From positions 1 to 64,000 of the forward strand of contig WMKK01000013.1 of assembly GCA_012295225.1 (NCBI GenBank): a DNA stretch of 64,000 nucleotides, written 5' to 3'. The notes under the pieces are model-generated. The model did no database searches and was not told where the DNA came from. It worked only from the letters and a program-made list of their open reading frames with translations. Made by a program: the position numbers and the translations under genes. Positions 16,002 to 25,807 of this stretch are shown piece after piece. This stretch comes from Ostreococcus mediterraneus (Eukaryota; Chlorophyta; Mamiellophyceae; Mamiellales; Bathycoccaceae). Within the stretch, counting starts at the first letter, position 1, and every line of letters begins with the position of its first letter.

Positions 16002-18425
16002 TTAATTGTCTTTAAGAAGTGACGGTTCATTTGGCGTCGTGCTCTCAGTGGTGGCTGATTTATCAGACAACGGCGAAGACGACGACTTGGATGAGCGTGG
16101 GACGAATGGTTGCACGGATGCCTTCAGTGTTGATGGCGTATTGCCATGGTAGTCGTTGATGGACATCGGTGCTGTCCAAGCTGCAACACTCGACATGTCC
16201 CTCGCAAAGTCCATCGAACGCGTCGGTCCCGGATCCATACCCGCGTTGGCCGCCATCGCGCGCTGCAACTCTTCGTGCGCGCCGGGAACGCCATTCTTTG
16301 CCCACGTGGCGAAAAGCGCGGCGCCTCGGCTCCAATCCCCACCGGCTTCACATGCGGCAACAACAGCGTCTATTATAGCGCCTTCGCCGAGTTGAGTTCC
16401 CCCGGTGATTTGAGAAACTTCTTCGACGAGTGCGAGCGCGTTGTTCGCGTCGCCGGCGCGCGCCGCCGCGCGCGCAAGAGCTGCATACGTCGCCACGCCC
16501 GGCTTTAACCCGAGCGCCACCATTTCTTGCATTTTGGCTTCGGCGGCAACACGATTGGCACTCAATGCGAGTGCGGCAATGAGCGCGCCAAACACAACAG
16601 AATCCAAAGGTAAATCCTCCTCCTTTGTCATCTCGAGAACGCTCTCGGCTATCTCTGGATCTGCACACCGCGCAGCGGCGGCGGCGGCGGATCTGTACGT
16701 GTTCAGTAGCTTTTCACGTTCACTATCTCCATTCGAACTCGTGGGCGACATGGCGGCGGTGGCGGCGGCGGCAGCGTTCGCGGCGGTCTCCTGAGACTCT
16801 TCGTTGGCGCTCGCGTCTGCGTGAACTTCGTCATCAAAGTCAATTTGTTCGCTGAATTCAGTCTTCTTTGACGCACGAGCTACACGCTGCTTGGCAACGA
16901 AATCGCTCCACATCGCGCGTAACTGTAAACGAGCGTGCTCCAACGACGGCACGACGTACCCTGGAATGATCCCGCTCTTCCATACTGGATCGTCGTTTTC
17001 AAACCGCCCGCACGCGTAAAACGCGCGCATCCACACGTTGGCGTCCACGCTCATTGGTGAGTGTCTCCTGAACTCTTCAAACAACACCGTAGCTTGTTCC
17101 CAATTTCCATATCTTTCGCACGCTTGCATCAAATGCACATACGTGGGCACCGAGAGCGCGCTTCTTTGCGTCATGTTGTCGTACATTTGTTCGTACACCA
17201 TGTCGTAACGCCGTCCGCGGTGCAACGCGCTGATGAGTGTGTTGAACATACCCGGTGTTGGCGTGATGTCGTACTTGTTCTTGGCTTCTCTGTACACTTT
17301 GGATGCCATAATGGCTGCGCGTGCGTTGGCGCACACGCTCAAAACGTTGGACACCGTCGCCGCGTCCGGGGTGACCCCGCACGAACGCATGGATTGGTAA
17401 TACTCGAGCGCCTTTTCGTAATCTCCACATCGATCCAAAGCCCCAATGAGCGCCGAAAACGTCACGCGATCGACTGGCACTCTCTCCGCGCACATGAGAT
17501 TAAACGTATCTACAGCGCGTTGACCATCTGCGCACTTTTCGCACGCCGACAACACAGAGTTGAACGTAATCGTATTCGCTTTAATCCCGTGCGACGTCAT
17601 GAGATTGAAAATTTCAATCGCCTTGTCCGATCTTCGTCCTTGTACGCACGCCGAAATCGCCGCCGAATACGTAATTTGATCAACTTCGATTTCGGGATGA
17701 TTATTCACCAAGTCCTCAAACACCTCCATCGCGCGTTCGTACCTCTTCGCCTTGGCGCACGCGCTCACCAACGCCGAGTAGGTGAAAATATTAGCCGGAA
17801 TGTCCCGCTTTTGCATATCGGCGAAAACGGCAAACGCCTTATCGCACTGCTTCGACTTGCCTAACGTGTTTATTAACGCCGAACACGTTATCGTATTTGG
17901 ATCCGCGCCGTGTACGGGCATCATTAACCGATAGCACTCGAGCGCCTTGTGCCACTGCGACGCCTTACCCATGGCTTTGATGATACTCGTGTACGCCGCC
18001 GGACCTGGTTTAAACACCGCCTCACGAAGCACGCGTTCGACATCATTCAACTCCGCACGCTCGATGCGCATAATGAGCCCGTCCAAATCTTTCGCCACGC
18101 CTTCGAGCGTCTCCGGCTCAATCTCAGTCGTCGCCGTCGACGTCGTCCCGAGCCCCGCCGCGTCGCGCTGCCGCCGCCCGCGCTCCGCCGCACCGCGCCT
18201 CAACCCACGCCCCGCGCTTTCCTTCGACCCATCGACGCGAGCCATCGACGACGCACCATTCACATCCACAACAGCCGCGCGCACGACGCCACCATTCGTC
18301 ATCAACACTCCATCCCGCGACGGCTCCGCCGCGCGCTCGGCAACCGTCGCGCCTCCGTCGCCCACCCGCGCGCGCGCCGCGTCTGCATCCCCACCCGCGT
18401 TCTTCCTCGCGATCGCCGCCCACAT
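16002..18425 (-). CDS. pentatricopeptide repeat (PPR) protein, organellar
   Basis: 807 aa from ATG at 18425 (first ATG in frame). From about residue 125 it carries at least nine consecutive 35-residue PPR motifs, e.g. PNTITCSALINTLGKSKQCD, ANIFTYSALVSACAKAKRYE, VDQITYSAAISACVQGRRSD, ANTITFNSVLSACEKCADGQ, VDRVTFSALIGALDRCGDYE. A second shorter block near 600-720 has LDSVVFGALIAALALSAN and GVATYAALARAAARAGDANN. PPR arrays of this P type bind organellar RNA in a sequence-specific way and act in processing or stability. The N-terminal 110 residues are Ala/Arg/Gly-rich, a likely transit peptide. No SMR or editing domain is seen at the end, which is Ser/Pro-rich. Confidence 0.9.
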   Translation of the reverse strand: MWAAIARKNAGGDADAARARVGDGGATVAERAAEPSRDGVLMTNGGVVRAAVVDVNGASSMARVDGSKESAGRGLRRGAAERGRRQRDAAGLGTTSTATTEIEPETLEGVAKDLDGLIMRIERAELNDVERVLREAVFKPGPAAYTSIIKAMGKASQWHKALECYRLMMPVHGADPNTITCSALINTLGKSKQCDKAFAVFADMQKRDIPANIFTYSALVSACAKAKRYERAMEVFEDLVNNHPEIEVDQITYSAAISACVQGRRSDKAIEIFNLMTSHGIKANTITFNSVLSACEKCADGQRAVDTFNLMCAERVPVDRVTFSALIGALDRCGDYEKALEYYQSMRSCGVTPDAATVSNVLSVCANARAAIMASKVYREAKNKYDITPTPGMFNTLISALHRGRRYDMVYEQMYDNMTQRSALSVPTYVHLMQACERYGNWEQATVLFEEFRRHSPMSVDANVWMRAFYACGRFENDDPVWKSGIIPGYVVPSLEHARLQLRAMWSDFVAKQRVARASKKTEFSEQIDFDDEVHADASANEESQETAANAAAAATAAMSPTSSNGDSEREKLLNTYRSAAAAAARCADPEIAESVLEMTKEEDLPLDSVVFGALIAALALSANRVAAEAKMQEMVALGLKPGVATYAALARAAARAGDANNALALVEEVSQITGGTQLGEGAIIDAVVAACEAGGDWSRGAALFATWAKNGVPGAHEELQRAMAANAGMDPGPTRSMDFARDMSSVAAWTAPMSINDYHGNTPSTLKASVQPFVPRSSKSSSSPLSDKSATTESTTPNEPSLLKDN

Positions 18426-19333
18426 CACGCACAGCGAATTCGCACTCACGTATCTCTGTGCGCGCAATGTCTCGTCGCGCGCCACCTCACCGTGCGCTCG
18501 CCTGACCCACTCAACGTCTGTGGATTATTCGCGCGCTATCCGTATCTCGCGCGCGCACTTTATGCGATTCGAATGGATATCGACACCGACCTCTCGCTCT
18601 CGCGCGCGACTGCGACGACGACGACGACGACGACGACGGACGAATGGTACTCGCGACACCGCGCGCGTCTACGCCTCGTCCTCGTCCTCGTCCTCGTCGT
18701 CGAGACGCGCTGTGACGCGCGCCGTCCACCTCGTTCGCGCGCGCGCTGCACTTTTATACCGCGCGTGTTCGACGCGTATTCAGTCACGCGCGAAGTCTAT
18801 GTGTGCGTGCGTGCGTGCGTGCGTGCGCGTGCGCGTGCGAACTGTGTCGTCTCCCGTCGTCGTCTCCCGTCTCCCGTCGTCGCGCCGCGCGTGTGATATT
18901 CACACGCGTCATCGAACGTCGTCCGAGACAACCACGCCCACAGCCGCGGTCGCGGTCGCGGTCGTAACAACCACGCTGACACGACGACCGGGATGTCCGA
19001 CACCCGCGCGCGCGCGCGCTGGACGCGGGAAAATCGAATCGGGAATCGAATCGACGATCGACGATCGCGTCGACGATCGCGCGGTGCGTCGCGCGTGATA
19101 CGCGCTGTAGGCCTATGTGTGTGAATATGGTACATCATGGAGAACTTCATACCGGTATAGCGTGAGCAGGGTATACTATACCATACGTATATAGTACTGT
19201 ATAGGAGTGTTATACGCACCGGTCGCACGCACACGCGTGCGCCGAGTGCGGTGGTGGTGGTTCTCAGCCCTAGCTCGCCCCGGGTCTGCGCGCGCGCGAT
19301 GGGGCGTTGGTTTTATGTCACCAGGGTGGGGAT

Positions 19334-19410
19334 GATCGGTCGTCGTGCGATGGGGCGATCGGTCGTCGTGCGATGGGGCGATCGCGCGATGGGGCGATGG
19401 GGCGATGGGG
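19334..19410 (+). repeat. GATGGGGC-containing tandem array
   Basis: A unit of about 23 bp (GATCGGTCGTCGTGCGATGGGGC) of which the core GATGGGGC is reiterated to the edge of dispersed element copy A. A similar GATGGGGCGATGGGGG sequence flanks the right edge of copy B near 19729. Confidence 0.75.
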
Positions 19411-19497
19411 TAGGGGTGGGGGAAATTTTACCCGCAAGATGCAAGTGCAAAATTGCAGGTGCAAATTGCAGCAGTCTCGGGGGCGTCTTGCGCAAGA
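19411..19497 (+). mobile_element. short dispersed element, copy A (right end missing)
   Basis: Begins TAGGGGTGGGGGAAATTTTA, then CCCGCAAGATGCAAG, AAATTGCAGCAG and GCGTCTTGCGCAAG. It aligns with copy B (19644-19725) and, in reverse, copy C (52331-52427). The terminal TCCCCCACCCC present in B and C is absent after GCGCAAG. Non-coding, probably a miniature inverted-repeat DNA transposon (MITE). Confidence 0.65.
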
Positions 19498-19544
19498 GAT
19501 TAGGGTTGGGCGCCCGCACACGCGGGTGTTTTTAGCGAACATTC

Positions 19545-19589
19545 GGCCACCAGGCCACCTGGCCACCTGGCCACCTGGCCACACGGCCC
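19545..19589 (+). repeat. GGCCACCT tandem repeat
   Basis: Five to six near-identical 8-bp units (GGCCACCA, GGCCACCT x3, GGCCACAC). It lies between element copies A and B. Confidence 0.85.
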
Positions 19590-19643
19590 ATATTTCGGAC
19601 ACATGGCGCCTTTCTCCCTTATTTTCTCCCTTACTCTAAACAT

Positions 19644-19725
19644 GGGGGCACCTTGCACCTGCAAGACGCACGTGCGATGCAAATTGCGGCAGTTTTGGGG
19701 CGTCTCGCGCAAGTCCCCCACCCCA
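19644..19725 (+). mobile_element. short dispersed element, copy B (left end diverged)
   Basis: Shares ACCTGCAAGACGC, GATGCAAATTGCGGCAGTTT, GCGTCTCGCGCAAG and the right end TCCCCCACCCC with copies A and C. Its left end (GGGGGCACCTTGC) is diverged. It lies about 190 bp upstream of the IPMDH start codon. Confidence 0.65.
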
Positions 19726-19913
19726 TCGGATGGGGCGATGGGGGTGTCGCCGTATGTCCGATCGCACCGATCCATCGCCCCGCGGCGTCGGCGCCGCGCG
19801 CGGGGCCGCGCGCGTGGACGCGCGAGGTCGGCATAACGCGCGTGGACGTGCGAATTCAACAGTCAGCGTGCGTGACTGTGTGCGTGCGTGCGTGTGTGCG
19901 TGAACGAGGCACG

Positions 19914-21149
19914 ATGATGACGCCGACGACGACGACCAAACCCTCTGCGTCGGGGGTGACGACGATGCGCCGCGCGATGACGACGACGACGACGGCGATG
20001 CGGGGGAAGGTGGGGTCGGTGCGCGTGCCGCACACGCGTTCGGCTCGTGCGTTGCGAGTGTGCGCTGGGAAGGAGTATTCGTTGACGATTTTACCCGGCG
20101 ACGGCATCGGGCCGGAAATCATGAAGGTGGCGTTGGCGTGCGTGAACGAAGTCGGGCGCAAGCACGACATTAAGTTTAATTTTACTGAAGCCTTGGTGGG
20201 TGGTGCGGCGATTGATGCGCACGGTACACCGTTGCCGGATGAGACGCTCGCGCAGTGCAAAGCGTCGGATGCGGTGTTACTCGCCGCCATTGGTGGTTAC
20301 AAGTGGGACTCGTTGCCGAGCGCGCAACGCCCCGAGCAAGGCTTGTTGGGCTTGCGCGCGGGTTTGGGTGTGTTTGCAAACTTACGTCCGGCGAACGTGT
20401 TGCCGCAACTCATTGATGCGTCAACTTTGCGTCGTGAGGTTGTCGAAGGCACGGATATTATGGTTGTTCGTGAGCTCACTGGGGGGATTTATTTCGGCAA
20501 GCCGAAGGGCTTTGGCGTGAACGAAGCCGGCGAACGCATCGGTTTCAACACGATGGTGTACTCTGAACCTGAAGTCGACCGAATCGCCAAGGTGGCGTTT
20601 GAAATCGCTCGCAAGCGTCAAGGCCGTTTGTGCTCGGTGGAAAAGGCGAACGTGTTGGAGGTGAGCCAATTGTGGAAGGAGCGCGTGATTAAGGTGCACG
20701 AAGACTTCAAGGATGTCGAGCTTTCGCACATGTATGTCGATAACGCCGCGATGCAACTCATCCGTCGTCCGACGCAGTTTGACACCATTGTCACCGGTAA
20801 TATCTTCGGTGACATTTTGTCCGATGCGGCGTCCATGTTGACGGGTTCCATCGGTATGTTGCCGTCGGCGGCGATTGGCCTTGAAGGTCCGGGCTTGTAC
20901 GAACCGGTGCACGGCTCCGCCCCGGATATCGCGGGTCAAGACAAGGCGAACCCGTTGGCGCAAGTTTTGAGCGCGGCTATGTTGTTGCGTTACCAATTCG
21001 GTGAAGAAGCCGCGGCGGCGCAGCTCGAAAAGGCGGTGAATGATGTTTTGGATGACGGCTACCGCACGGGCGACATCATGCAAGAGGGCAAGACGCAAGT
21101 TGGGTGCGTCAAGATGGGCGAATTGCTCCTCGAGAAATTGGCCAAGTAG
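19914..21149 (+). CDS. 3-isopropylmalate dehydrogenase, plastid
   Basis: 411 aa from ATG at 19914. NAD-dependent oxidative decarboxylation of 3-isopropylmalate in leucine synthesis. A Thr/Arg-rich transit peptide of about 45 residues precedes [20 protein letters not shown]. Family motifs: [17 protein letters not shown] (substrate loop), [15 protein letters not shown], the catalytic Tyr region [31 protein letters not shown] (catalytic Lys), [20 protein letters not shown], and [20 protein letters not shown] (NAD site). Full length for the family. The frame is open upstream to 19653 through the dispersed element, but that part is not protein-like. Confidence 0.95.
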   Translation: MMTPTTTTKPSASGVTTMRRAMTTTTTAMRGKVGSVRVPHTRSARALRVCAGKEYSLTILPGDGIGPEIMKVALACVNEVGRKHDIKFNFTEALVGGAAIDAHGTPLPDETLAQCKASDAVLLAAIGGYKWDSLPSAQRPEQGLLGLRAGLGVFANLRPANVLPQLIDASTLRREVVEGTDIMVVRELTGGIYFGKPKGFGVNEAGERIGFNTMVYSEPEVDRIAKVAFEIARKRQGRLCSVEKANVLEVSQLWKERVIKVHEDFKDVELSHMYVDNAAMQLIRRPTQFDTIVTGNIFGDILSDAASMLTGSIGMLPSAAIGLEGPGLYEPVHGSAPDIAGQDKANPLAQVLSAAMLLRYQFGEEAAAAQLEKAVNDVLDDGYRTGDIMQEGKTQVGCVKMGELLLEKLAK

Positions 21150-21292
21150 GTTGCGATATTAACTTAATACACACGTACACATGAACTATGCATTTTCTTT
21201 ATTCATCGTACTACTACAACAACATCATCATCATCAACTACAACAGAACAACTATTTGCGGTGGAAAATAATTTACGAAAGTGCGTGCTTTT

Positions 21293-22738
21293 CTAAAACT
21301 GAGCGAGCATGTCGCGCGCCGCTCGGCGACTAGCTGAGCTTCGTAAGCCTCCTCGGCGAACGCGTTCTTGGAGATTGAATGTTTGTCTCAACACATCTCG
21401 AACGTCCTCGGCTCTGCAGAGCTCATCTAAGATTGGTAACAGCGACAACAAATGGTTATCCGTCTGGTCGTCGTACCACGACTCGATCGGAATGCCGTTG
21501 TCTACTTGTAAGCTAAACGCTTGCGGTGAGTTATCGATTATGATGGTCTTCTTCAAATCGCGCCCGAGCACGGTAAGATCTTTCATAAAGTTCCCCTCGT
21601 AACTCACGCACGAGTCTCGGAAAATACGATGCTTGAACCACTTATTCTCGGGGTCGAGTACGTCGAGTAACTTGTCCGCGTACACGCGTTGAGACGCCGT
21701 GAAGACGACGATTTCAAATCTTTCCGATACGAAATCCATGAAAGTTTCGAGATGCGGCCGCTTAGCCACGCGTACTTCGTGATCTTGTCCATTAAACAGC
21801 ACTGGAAATGAAAAATCAAACGGTTCCTCTGTGTTTTCCAAGTTTGAATGCACGAGCGTCTCGTCCAAATCCAGCACGAGCGTATTGGGAAACTCGTCTC
21901 TCGCCCGAAGCGCCAACACTGGCCCACGCTTCGGTCGCACATAATCTCTCGGGTCACTGTACTTGAGGTTGTGAATGAATGCCCATGGATCGTACTCTTC
22001 ATCATACTCCTCATCTGGCTCAAACGCCGCCTCTTCCGGAGTCATGCCAAATCGTTCCAAGTATTCGCGCGCCGACATGAGCTCGCCGCCCAGCAGCTCG
22101 ACGTGTTTGTCGTCAATGTCGTGCATGCCCGCGATCGATGCATGCATGGAAGGTATCGGTGGAACATCTATATCAATCTCTTCTCCGTCATCTATAGAGG
22201 CTGCGATCGCCGCCTTCTTCGCGGCAGCCTTTTTAGCCTTGCGCGTCCGCGTCTTGGATGTCTTTTGCGTCCCGCCGCTGCTGAAAAAGGAAAACATGGG
22301 CGAGAAAATCGTATCTAAAATCTTTCTCGACCCAGAGCGCTTGAGCTTCCTCGAGGGCGATGCGAGCACATTCCGCGCCGCTGCCTCACCGCCATTATCG
22401 TCGTCCGAACTATCACCCGCTCCAAACGTCTTGGCCAAATTCATCGGAGGCACTCTGTCCGCCTCGGCGATGCCCGCGCCCGTCTTGCGCACCGTCGACG
22501 TTTTCCTCACCGAACTCGTAATAAACGACGCCGACGCATCGCTCATGGGTTTAATCTTCGACCCAGGGGGCGTGCTCTGCCCCGACCCAGCGCTCGTCGA
22601 CGCCACATCCGCCGTCCGTTTCGCTCGTTTCGTTTGCCCGTCGCTCGTCTCTGGAGACGACGCAGACTCCCCGCGCGCGCGCTTCCCGTCGCCATCCTTA
22701 CGACTCAGAGACTTGAACAACTTCATGGCGCTGCCCAT
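21293..22738 (-). CDS. CTDSPL2-like FCP/SCP protein phosphatase
   Basis: 481 aa from ATG at 22738. HAD-family Ser/Thr phosphatase. The FCP1 homology domain spans about 285-460: NTLVLDLDETLVHSNLE with the catalytic Asp pair, RPHLETFMDFVSERFEIVVF, TASQRVYADKLLDVLDPENK, and TIIIDNSPQAFSLQVDNGIP. The upstream segment KILDTIFSPMFSFFSS matches the short motif before the domain in animal and fungal CTDSPL2/NEM1-like proteins. The N-terminal 200 residues are basic and Ser-rich with several nuclear-localisation-like clusters (RKAKKAAAKK). A nuclear role on RNA polymerase II CTD or other phosphoproteins is likely by family; the substrate is not visible. A TATA box lies 37-46 bp upstream of the ATG. Confidence 0.88.
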   Translation of the reverse strand: MGSAMKLFKSLSRKDGDGKRARGESASSPETSDGQTKRAKRTADVASTSAGSGQSTPPGSKIKPMSDASASFITSSVRKTSTVRKTGAGIAEADRVPPMNLAKTFGAGDSSDDDNGGEAAARNVLASPSRKLKRSGSRKILDTIFSPMFSFFSSGGTQKTSKTRTRKAKKAAAKKAAIAASIDDGEEIDIDVPPIPSMHASIAGMHDIDDKHVELLGGELMSAREYLERFGMTPEEAAFEPDEEYDEEYDPWAFIHNLKYSDPRDYVRPKRGPVLALRARDEFPNTLVLDLDETLVHSNLENTEEPFDFSFPVLFNGQDHEVRVAKRPHLETFMDFVSERFEIVVFTASQRVYADKLLDVLDPENKWFKHRIFRDSCVSYEGNFMKDLTVLGRDLKKTIIIDNSPQAFSLQVDNGIPIESWYDDQTDNHLLSLLPILDELCRAEDVRDVLRQTFNLQERVRRGGLRSSASRRAARDMLAQF

Positions 22739-22774
22739 TAAACTCGATGAGTTTCGTCGTTCATCGCCCGAATG

Positions 22775-22784
22775 CCTATATATA
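22775..22784 (-). promoter_or_regulatory. TATA box candidate for CTDSPL2-like phosphatase
   Basis: On the minus strand TATATATAGG lies 37-46 bp before ATG 22738, implying a very short leader. It is the only strong AT-rich block upstream. Confidence 0.55.
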
Positions 22785-22815
22785 CCATACGAACCCACGC
22801 GTCAGTGACTTACAC

Positions 22816-22840
22816 GTCCCGTCCCGTCCCGTCCCGTCCC
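22816..22840 (+). repeat. GTCCC pentanucleotide repeat
   Basis: Five exact GTCCC units, followed by three CATCAG-like units to about 22858. In the promoter region of the phosphatase gene. Confidence 0.9.
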
Positions 22841-23352
22841 GCATCAGCATCAGCATCATTCGCGCGTCATCACGATGCTCAAGACGCAAACACACAAGCG
22901 CTCCGAACACGCACCTCGACGGCGAACTCGCGTCGTAACCACCATCGTCACCATCATCGTCGTCACTCCCGTCTTGTCGCCTCGACATCGTCCCAAGTTC
23001 CGACACGCTCACGCCAAAACGTCGATTCAAATGTCACGCGTTCGTGTGTGCGAATGACGTGACGTATGACGACGACCGATGGGGTTTCAGACGACGCACA
23101 CGCGCGATCAATCGTTTTCCGTCGTCGTCGTTCGTCGTCGCGTGCGCTCGTGTGTCGTATTCACCGCGTCGTGGTGTAAAGCATGCGGCTACTTTTGCAT
23201 TCCAAATTGTACAGTCTCGTCTCTAGTACCCCTCCAGTCGACCGCGCGCGTTTTGACAATGTTTGAGTGATATATCACGCGAATCTACACGTAAAGCGTG
23301 ATTGGCCAATGCGAGTAAAATAATAAAAATCACGCCTGCAATGTGAGCGATG

Positions 23353-25113
23353 TCAGACGACGGCGGATGTCGTCGTCGATGAGTGTGATTTTGGCGCGAA
23401 GAAGGCGGCGATGGATGGTTGGGCGCGACTGTTGACATCCGCGGCGTCGCGCGCGCGTTTGCCCGCACCAGAGTGCGCGATGGTGCCGACGCCGGCGCGG
23501 GCGATGTTTGCGTAGAGCTTCTGCACGCTCGTACTAAAGACGGCGTCGCGTTCAAACGCGGATGCGGGGTACCATTTTAATGGTTGCGTCGACGTCGACG
23601 TCGACGTCGATGTCGCGTTGGCGTCATCGATGATGATGATATTTTCTTTCTCGTCTTTCTCATCTTTGTCTTCTTCTTTGATGACGGTGACGAGGTCGTA
23701 GAGTTGATAGTGCATCACTTGACGAATGTGCGAAAACACGTGGATAATTTTCCCGCGCTTGGCGTCGACGGCGACGGCGCTCGAGGCGTCGCCGATGAGG
23801 GATGTCGACAACGACGCGTGGGCGTCACGCAGGTCTCGGCTCGATCGCGCGCTAAATACCTCGTCGGTTTCTTCCGCGATTAATACGTTTGGAAACTCCC
23901 ATAATCCGGCGAGTAAGCCTTTTGCCGGACGTTTCTGTAACAAGAATTCATCCTCGTCGGCGTCGGCGCGGCGTCTTCGAATGACGACAAACGCGCGTTG
24001 TTCCTCGCGCTTTGGCGCCTTCTTCGCCGTCTCCGGGAGCTCTGTCACCTTGAACGCACCGCTCGTGCGTTCTTCTTCTTCTACGCCTTTGCACCACGCC
24101 CGCAATGGACACTGCTGGCACTTTGGGTTTTTCGGCGCGCACGTCGTCGCGCCGAGCTCCATCATCGCTTGGTTGAAATCGCCCGCGCGCGCGGGATCGA
24201 CAAACGCATCTGCGACGGCACGAATCTCTTTTGCCGCTGTGCCTTTCAATGGGTCACCTCTAATCATACATGCACGCGTTAATACGCGATATACATTACC
24301 ATCCACCGCGGCGGCGGGCGTGCCGAACGCGATGGACGCCACCGCGCTCGCCGTGTACGGGCCGACGCCCGGGACTTTGAGCAAGCCTTCAACGTTGCGC
24401 GGATACTTTCCCCCGAGCTTATCTCGCACGTATTTGGCGCCTTCGAGCAAGTACTTTGCACGTCTATAATATCCTAACCCAGCCCACTCTTCGTTGACTT
24501 CATCTTGCGTGGCGTTTGCTAAACATTCCGCCGTCGGCCACCGCGTCGTCCATCGTCGCCAATATTCGGCGACGCGTTCAATTTGCGTCTGTTGGCTCAT
24601 AATTTCGCTCACGAGCACGCCATAGGCGTACTGATCATCACTCATTACACCAACACGATCGTCATTGCCGTCTTCAAACGCTCGCTCGTGCCATAATTTT
24701 GCCAAACGTCTCACTTTTGCGTCGTCGTCCTCGCTCGTCGACGCCGTCGTTGGTTCAAATTTCGCGTCGACGTCCTCGTACGCCAACTGCTGTGTAGCCC
24801 GTCCTCGTCGTCGCCAAGGTAAATCACGCTTGACGTCATCATACCACGATAATAACTTTACTCGCGCGTCTATCACGTTCGCGTCGTCATACAATCCACC
24901 TTTGCGTCGGCGTTCTCCGTCGCGTTCGTCATCTTTATCTTCAACGAGAACAACGTCGTCATCTTTTCCAACGTTTTCGGCGCGCATGACGCTGTGCTGT
25001 GCGCGCTGCTGACGGTCACAGCCGTTGGCGCTGTGATGCGCGGTGTCGCCTTTGCGGTGTCGTGGACGTGAGCGTTGGGTGTGGGACGTAAGTCGTAGGA
25101 GCGACGCGCGCAT
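23353..25113 (-). CDS. adenine DNA glycosylase MutY/MUTYH with PIP box
   Basis: 586 aa from ATG at 25113. Removes adenine opposite 8-oxoguanine in base excision repair. Motifs: VSEIMSQQTQIERVAEYWRR, helix-hairpin-helix LLKVPGVGPYTASAVASIAF, catalytic Asp in AAVDGNVYRVLTR, and the [4Fe-4S] ligands C-x6-C-x2-C-x5-C in CAPKNPKCQQCPLRAWC. A C-terminal NUDIX-like domain for 8-oxoG recognition follows (LLQKRPAKGLLAGLWEFPN, then FSHIRQVMHYQLY). The last 20 residues carry QPSIAAFF, an exact PCNA-interacting peptide. The family usually has DxNQAMMELG, seen here as GDFNQAMMELGATTC. An Asp/Lys-rich insert precedes the final part. The first 80 residues are basic, possibly a mitochondrial or nuclear signal. 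Confidence 0.93.
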   Translation of the reverse strand: MRASLLRLTSHTQRSRPRHRKGDTAHHSANGCDRQQRAQHSVMRAENVGKDDDVVLVEDKDDERDGERRRKGGLYDDANVIDARVKLLSWYDDVKRDLPWRRRGRATQQLAYEDVDAKFEPTTASTSEDDDAKVRRLAKLWHERAFEDGNDDRVGVMSDDQYAYGVLVSEIMSQQTQIERVAEYWRRWTTRWPTAECLANATQDEVNEEWAGLGYYRRAKYLLEGAKYVRDKLGGKYPRNVEGLLKVPGVGPYTASAVASIAFGTPAAAVDGNVYRVLTRACMIRGDPLKGTAAKEIRAVADAFVDPARAGDFNQAMMELGATTCAPKNPKCQQCPLRAWCKGVEEEERTSGAFKVTELPETAKKAPKREEQRAFVVIRRRRADADEDEFLLQKRPAKGLLAGLWEFPNVLIAEETDEVFSARSSRDLRDAHASLSTSLIGDASSAVAVDAKRGKIIHVFSHIRQVMHYQLYDLVTVIKEEDKDEKDEKENIIIIDDANATSTSTSTSTQPLKWYPASAFERDAVFSTSVQKLYANIARAGVGTIAHSGAGKRARDAADVNSRAQPSIAAFFAPKSHSSTTTSAVV

Positions 25114-25330
25114 GCGACGAACGCTGGCGAATGAGGTTGCGGACGAGCGCTCGTCGCCTTAAAAGAAAAACAATGGATGCGTGATACAAAATACTACGTG
25201 TGCATGCGCGCTGCGTGTGTTGTGTGTGTGCGTACGCGTATATGCACGCACACACACATCGCGCACGCGGTGAATGAACGAGCTAGAAAAGACTTTGTGC
25301 GCGAGACACGCGTGGACGAGGCGAGCGAGC

Positions 25331-25807
25331 TCAAGACCCGCCTCCGCTACCAATTTCTAGCCAACTATTCTCCACAACCGCGGCGACGCGCTTATTATAC
25401 GCCCGCCTGTTTTCGTTATACAACGCCGCGGCTTCAGAATTTGCCGGAGAATTCGGATTCGGATCGCACAGCAACGACTGAATGGATGTTAAAATCGCCC
25501 CGACGTCGTAAATCGGGCTCCACTGATTTTGTAAAATATCCAAGCAAATTCCCCCGTCGTTGTATATATTCGGATGAAACATCTTCGTCACAAACTTCAC
25601 CACCGGTGCTTTGTTTGGGTACTCTTCGCTAAACGCAATCGTGAGCTTAAACGTCCCGCCTTCCCAAGGCGTGCCTTCGGGTCCAAAGATCACCGCGTGC
25701 CACGCCATGATGTTCGACTCGCTCGGTGTGCCGGAAATCCCCGCCGGTGGATCCGTTTGTAAGCGCTTAAAGTCGCGCATCAGGCGCTTACGCGCGGGCG
25801 TTGACAT
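25331..25807 (-). CDS. ubiquitin-conjugating enzyme E2, RAD6/UBC2 type
   Basis: 158 aa from ATG at 25807. E2 of DNA damage tolerance (PCNA monoubiquitination with RAD18) and histone H2B ubiquitination. Nearly family-consensus throughout: [60 protein letters not shown] with active Cys at residue 88, and [20 protein letters not shown]. The N-terminal RKRLMRDF helix and the short tail with no acidic extension match plant and animal RAD6. Downstream of it on the same strand lies MutY, 217 bp away. Confidence 0.97.
   Translation of the reverse strand: MSTPARKRLMRDFKRLQTDPPAGISGTPSESNIMAWHAVIFGPEGTPWEGGTFKLTIAFSEEYPNKAPVVKFVTKMFHPNIYNDGGICLDILQNQWSPIYDVGAILTSIQSLLCDPNPNSPANSEAAALYNENRRAYNKRVAAVVENSWLEIGSGGGS

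Larger units (their letters stand above)
18426..19913. other. long repeat-rich divergent intergenic region
   Basis: About 1.49 kb between the PPR and IPMDH start codons, the longest gene-free stretch in the window. It contains ACG/TCGTC and GTGCGTGC simple repeats (18600-18840), an AT-rich patch around 19115-19215, a GATGGGGC array, two copies of a short dispersed element and a CCACCTGG array. Open frames here are low-complexity. Confidence 0.6.
22739..23352. other. intergenic region between phosphatase start and MutY stop
   Basis: 614 bp. It contains the TATA box and GTCCC repeat listed separately and a 63-codon plus-strand frame (23079-23270) with a thioredoxin-like WCKAC pentapeptide but no room for a thioredoxin fold. 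No supported gene. Confidence 0.55.

Noticed and set aside
17947-19098. Long Arg/Ser/Thr-rich frame antisense to the PPR gene and into the repeat region
   Set aside because: Composition reflects antisense of a GC-rich gene and simple repeats; the PPR frame on the other strand is certain.
19545-19589. GGCCACCT units as a possible CRISPR-like array
   Set aside because: Eukaryotic nuclear DNA, no spacers, contiguous short tandem repeat only.
23079-23270. 63-codon frame with VVFTASWCKACGYF, thioredoxin-like
   Set aside because: The frame ends about 25 residues after the WCKAC and no continuing exon could be found before the MutY stop; the motif alone is too short.
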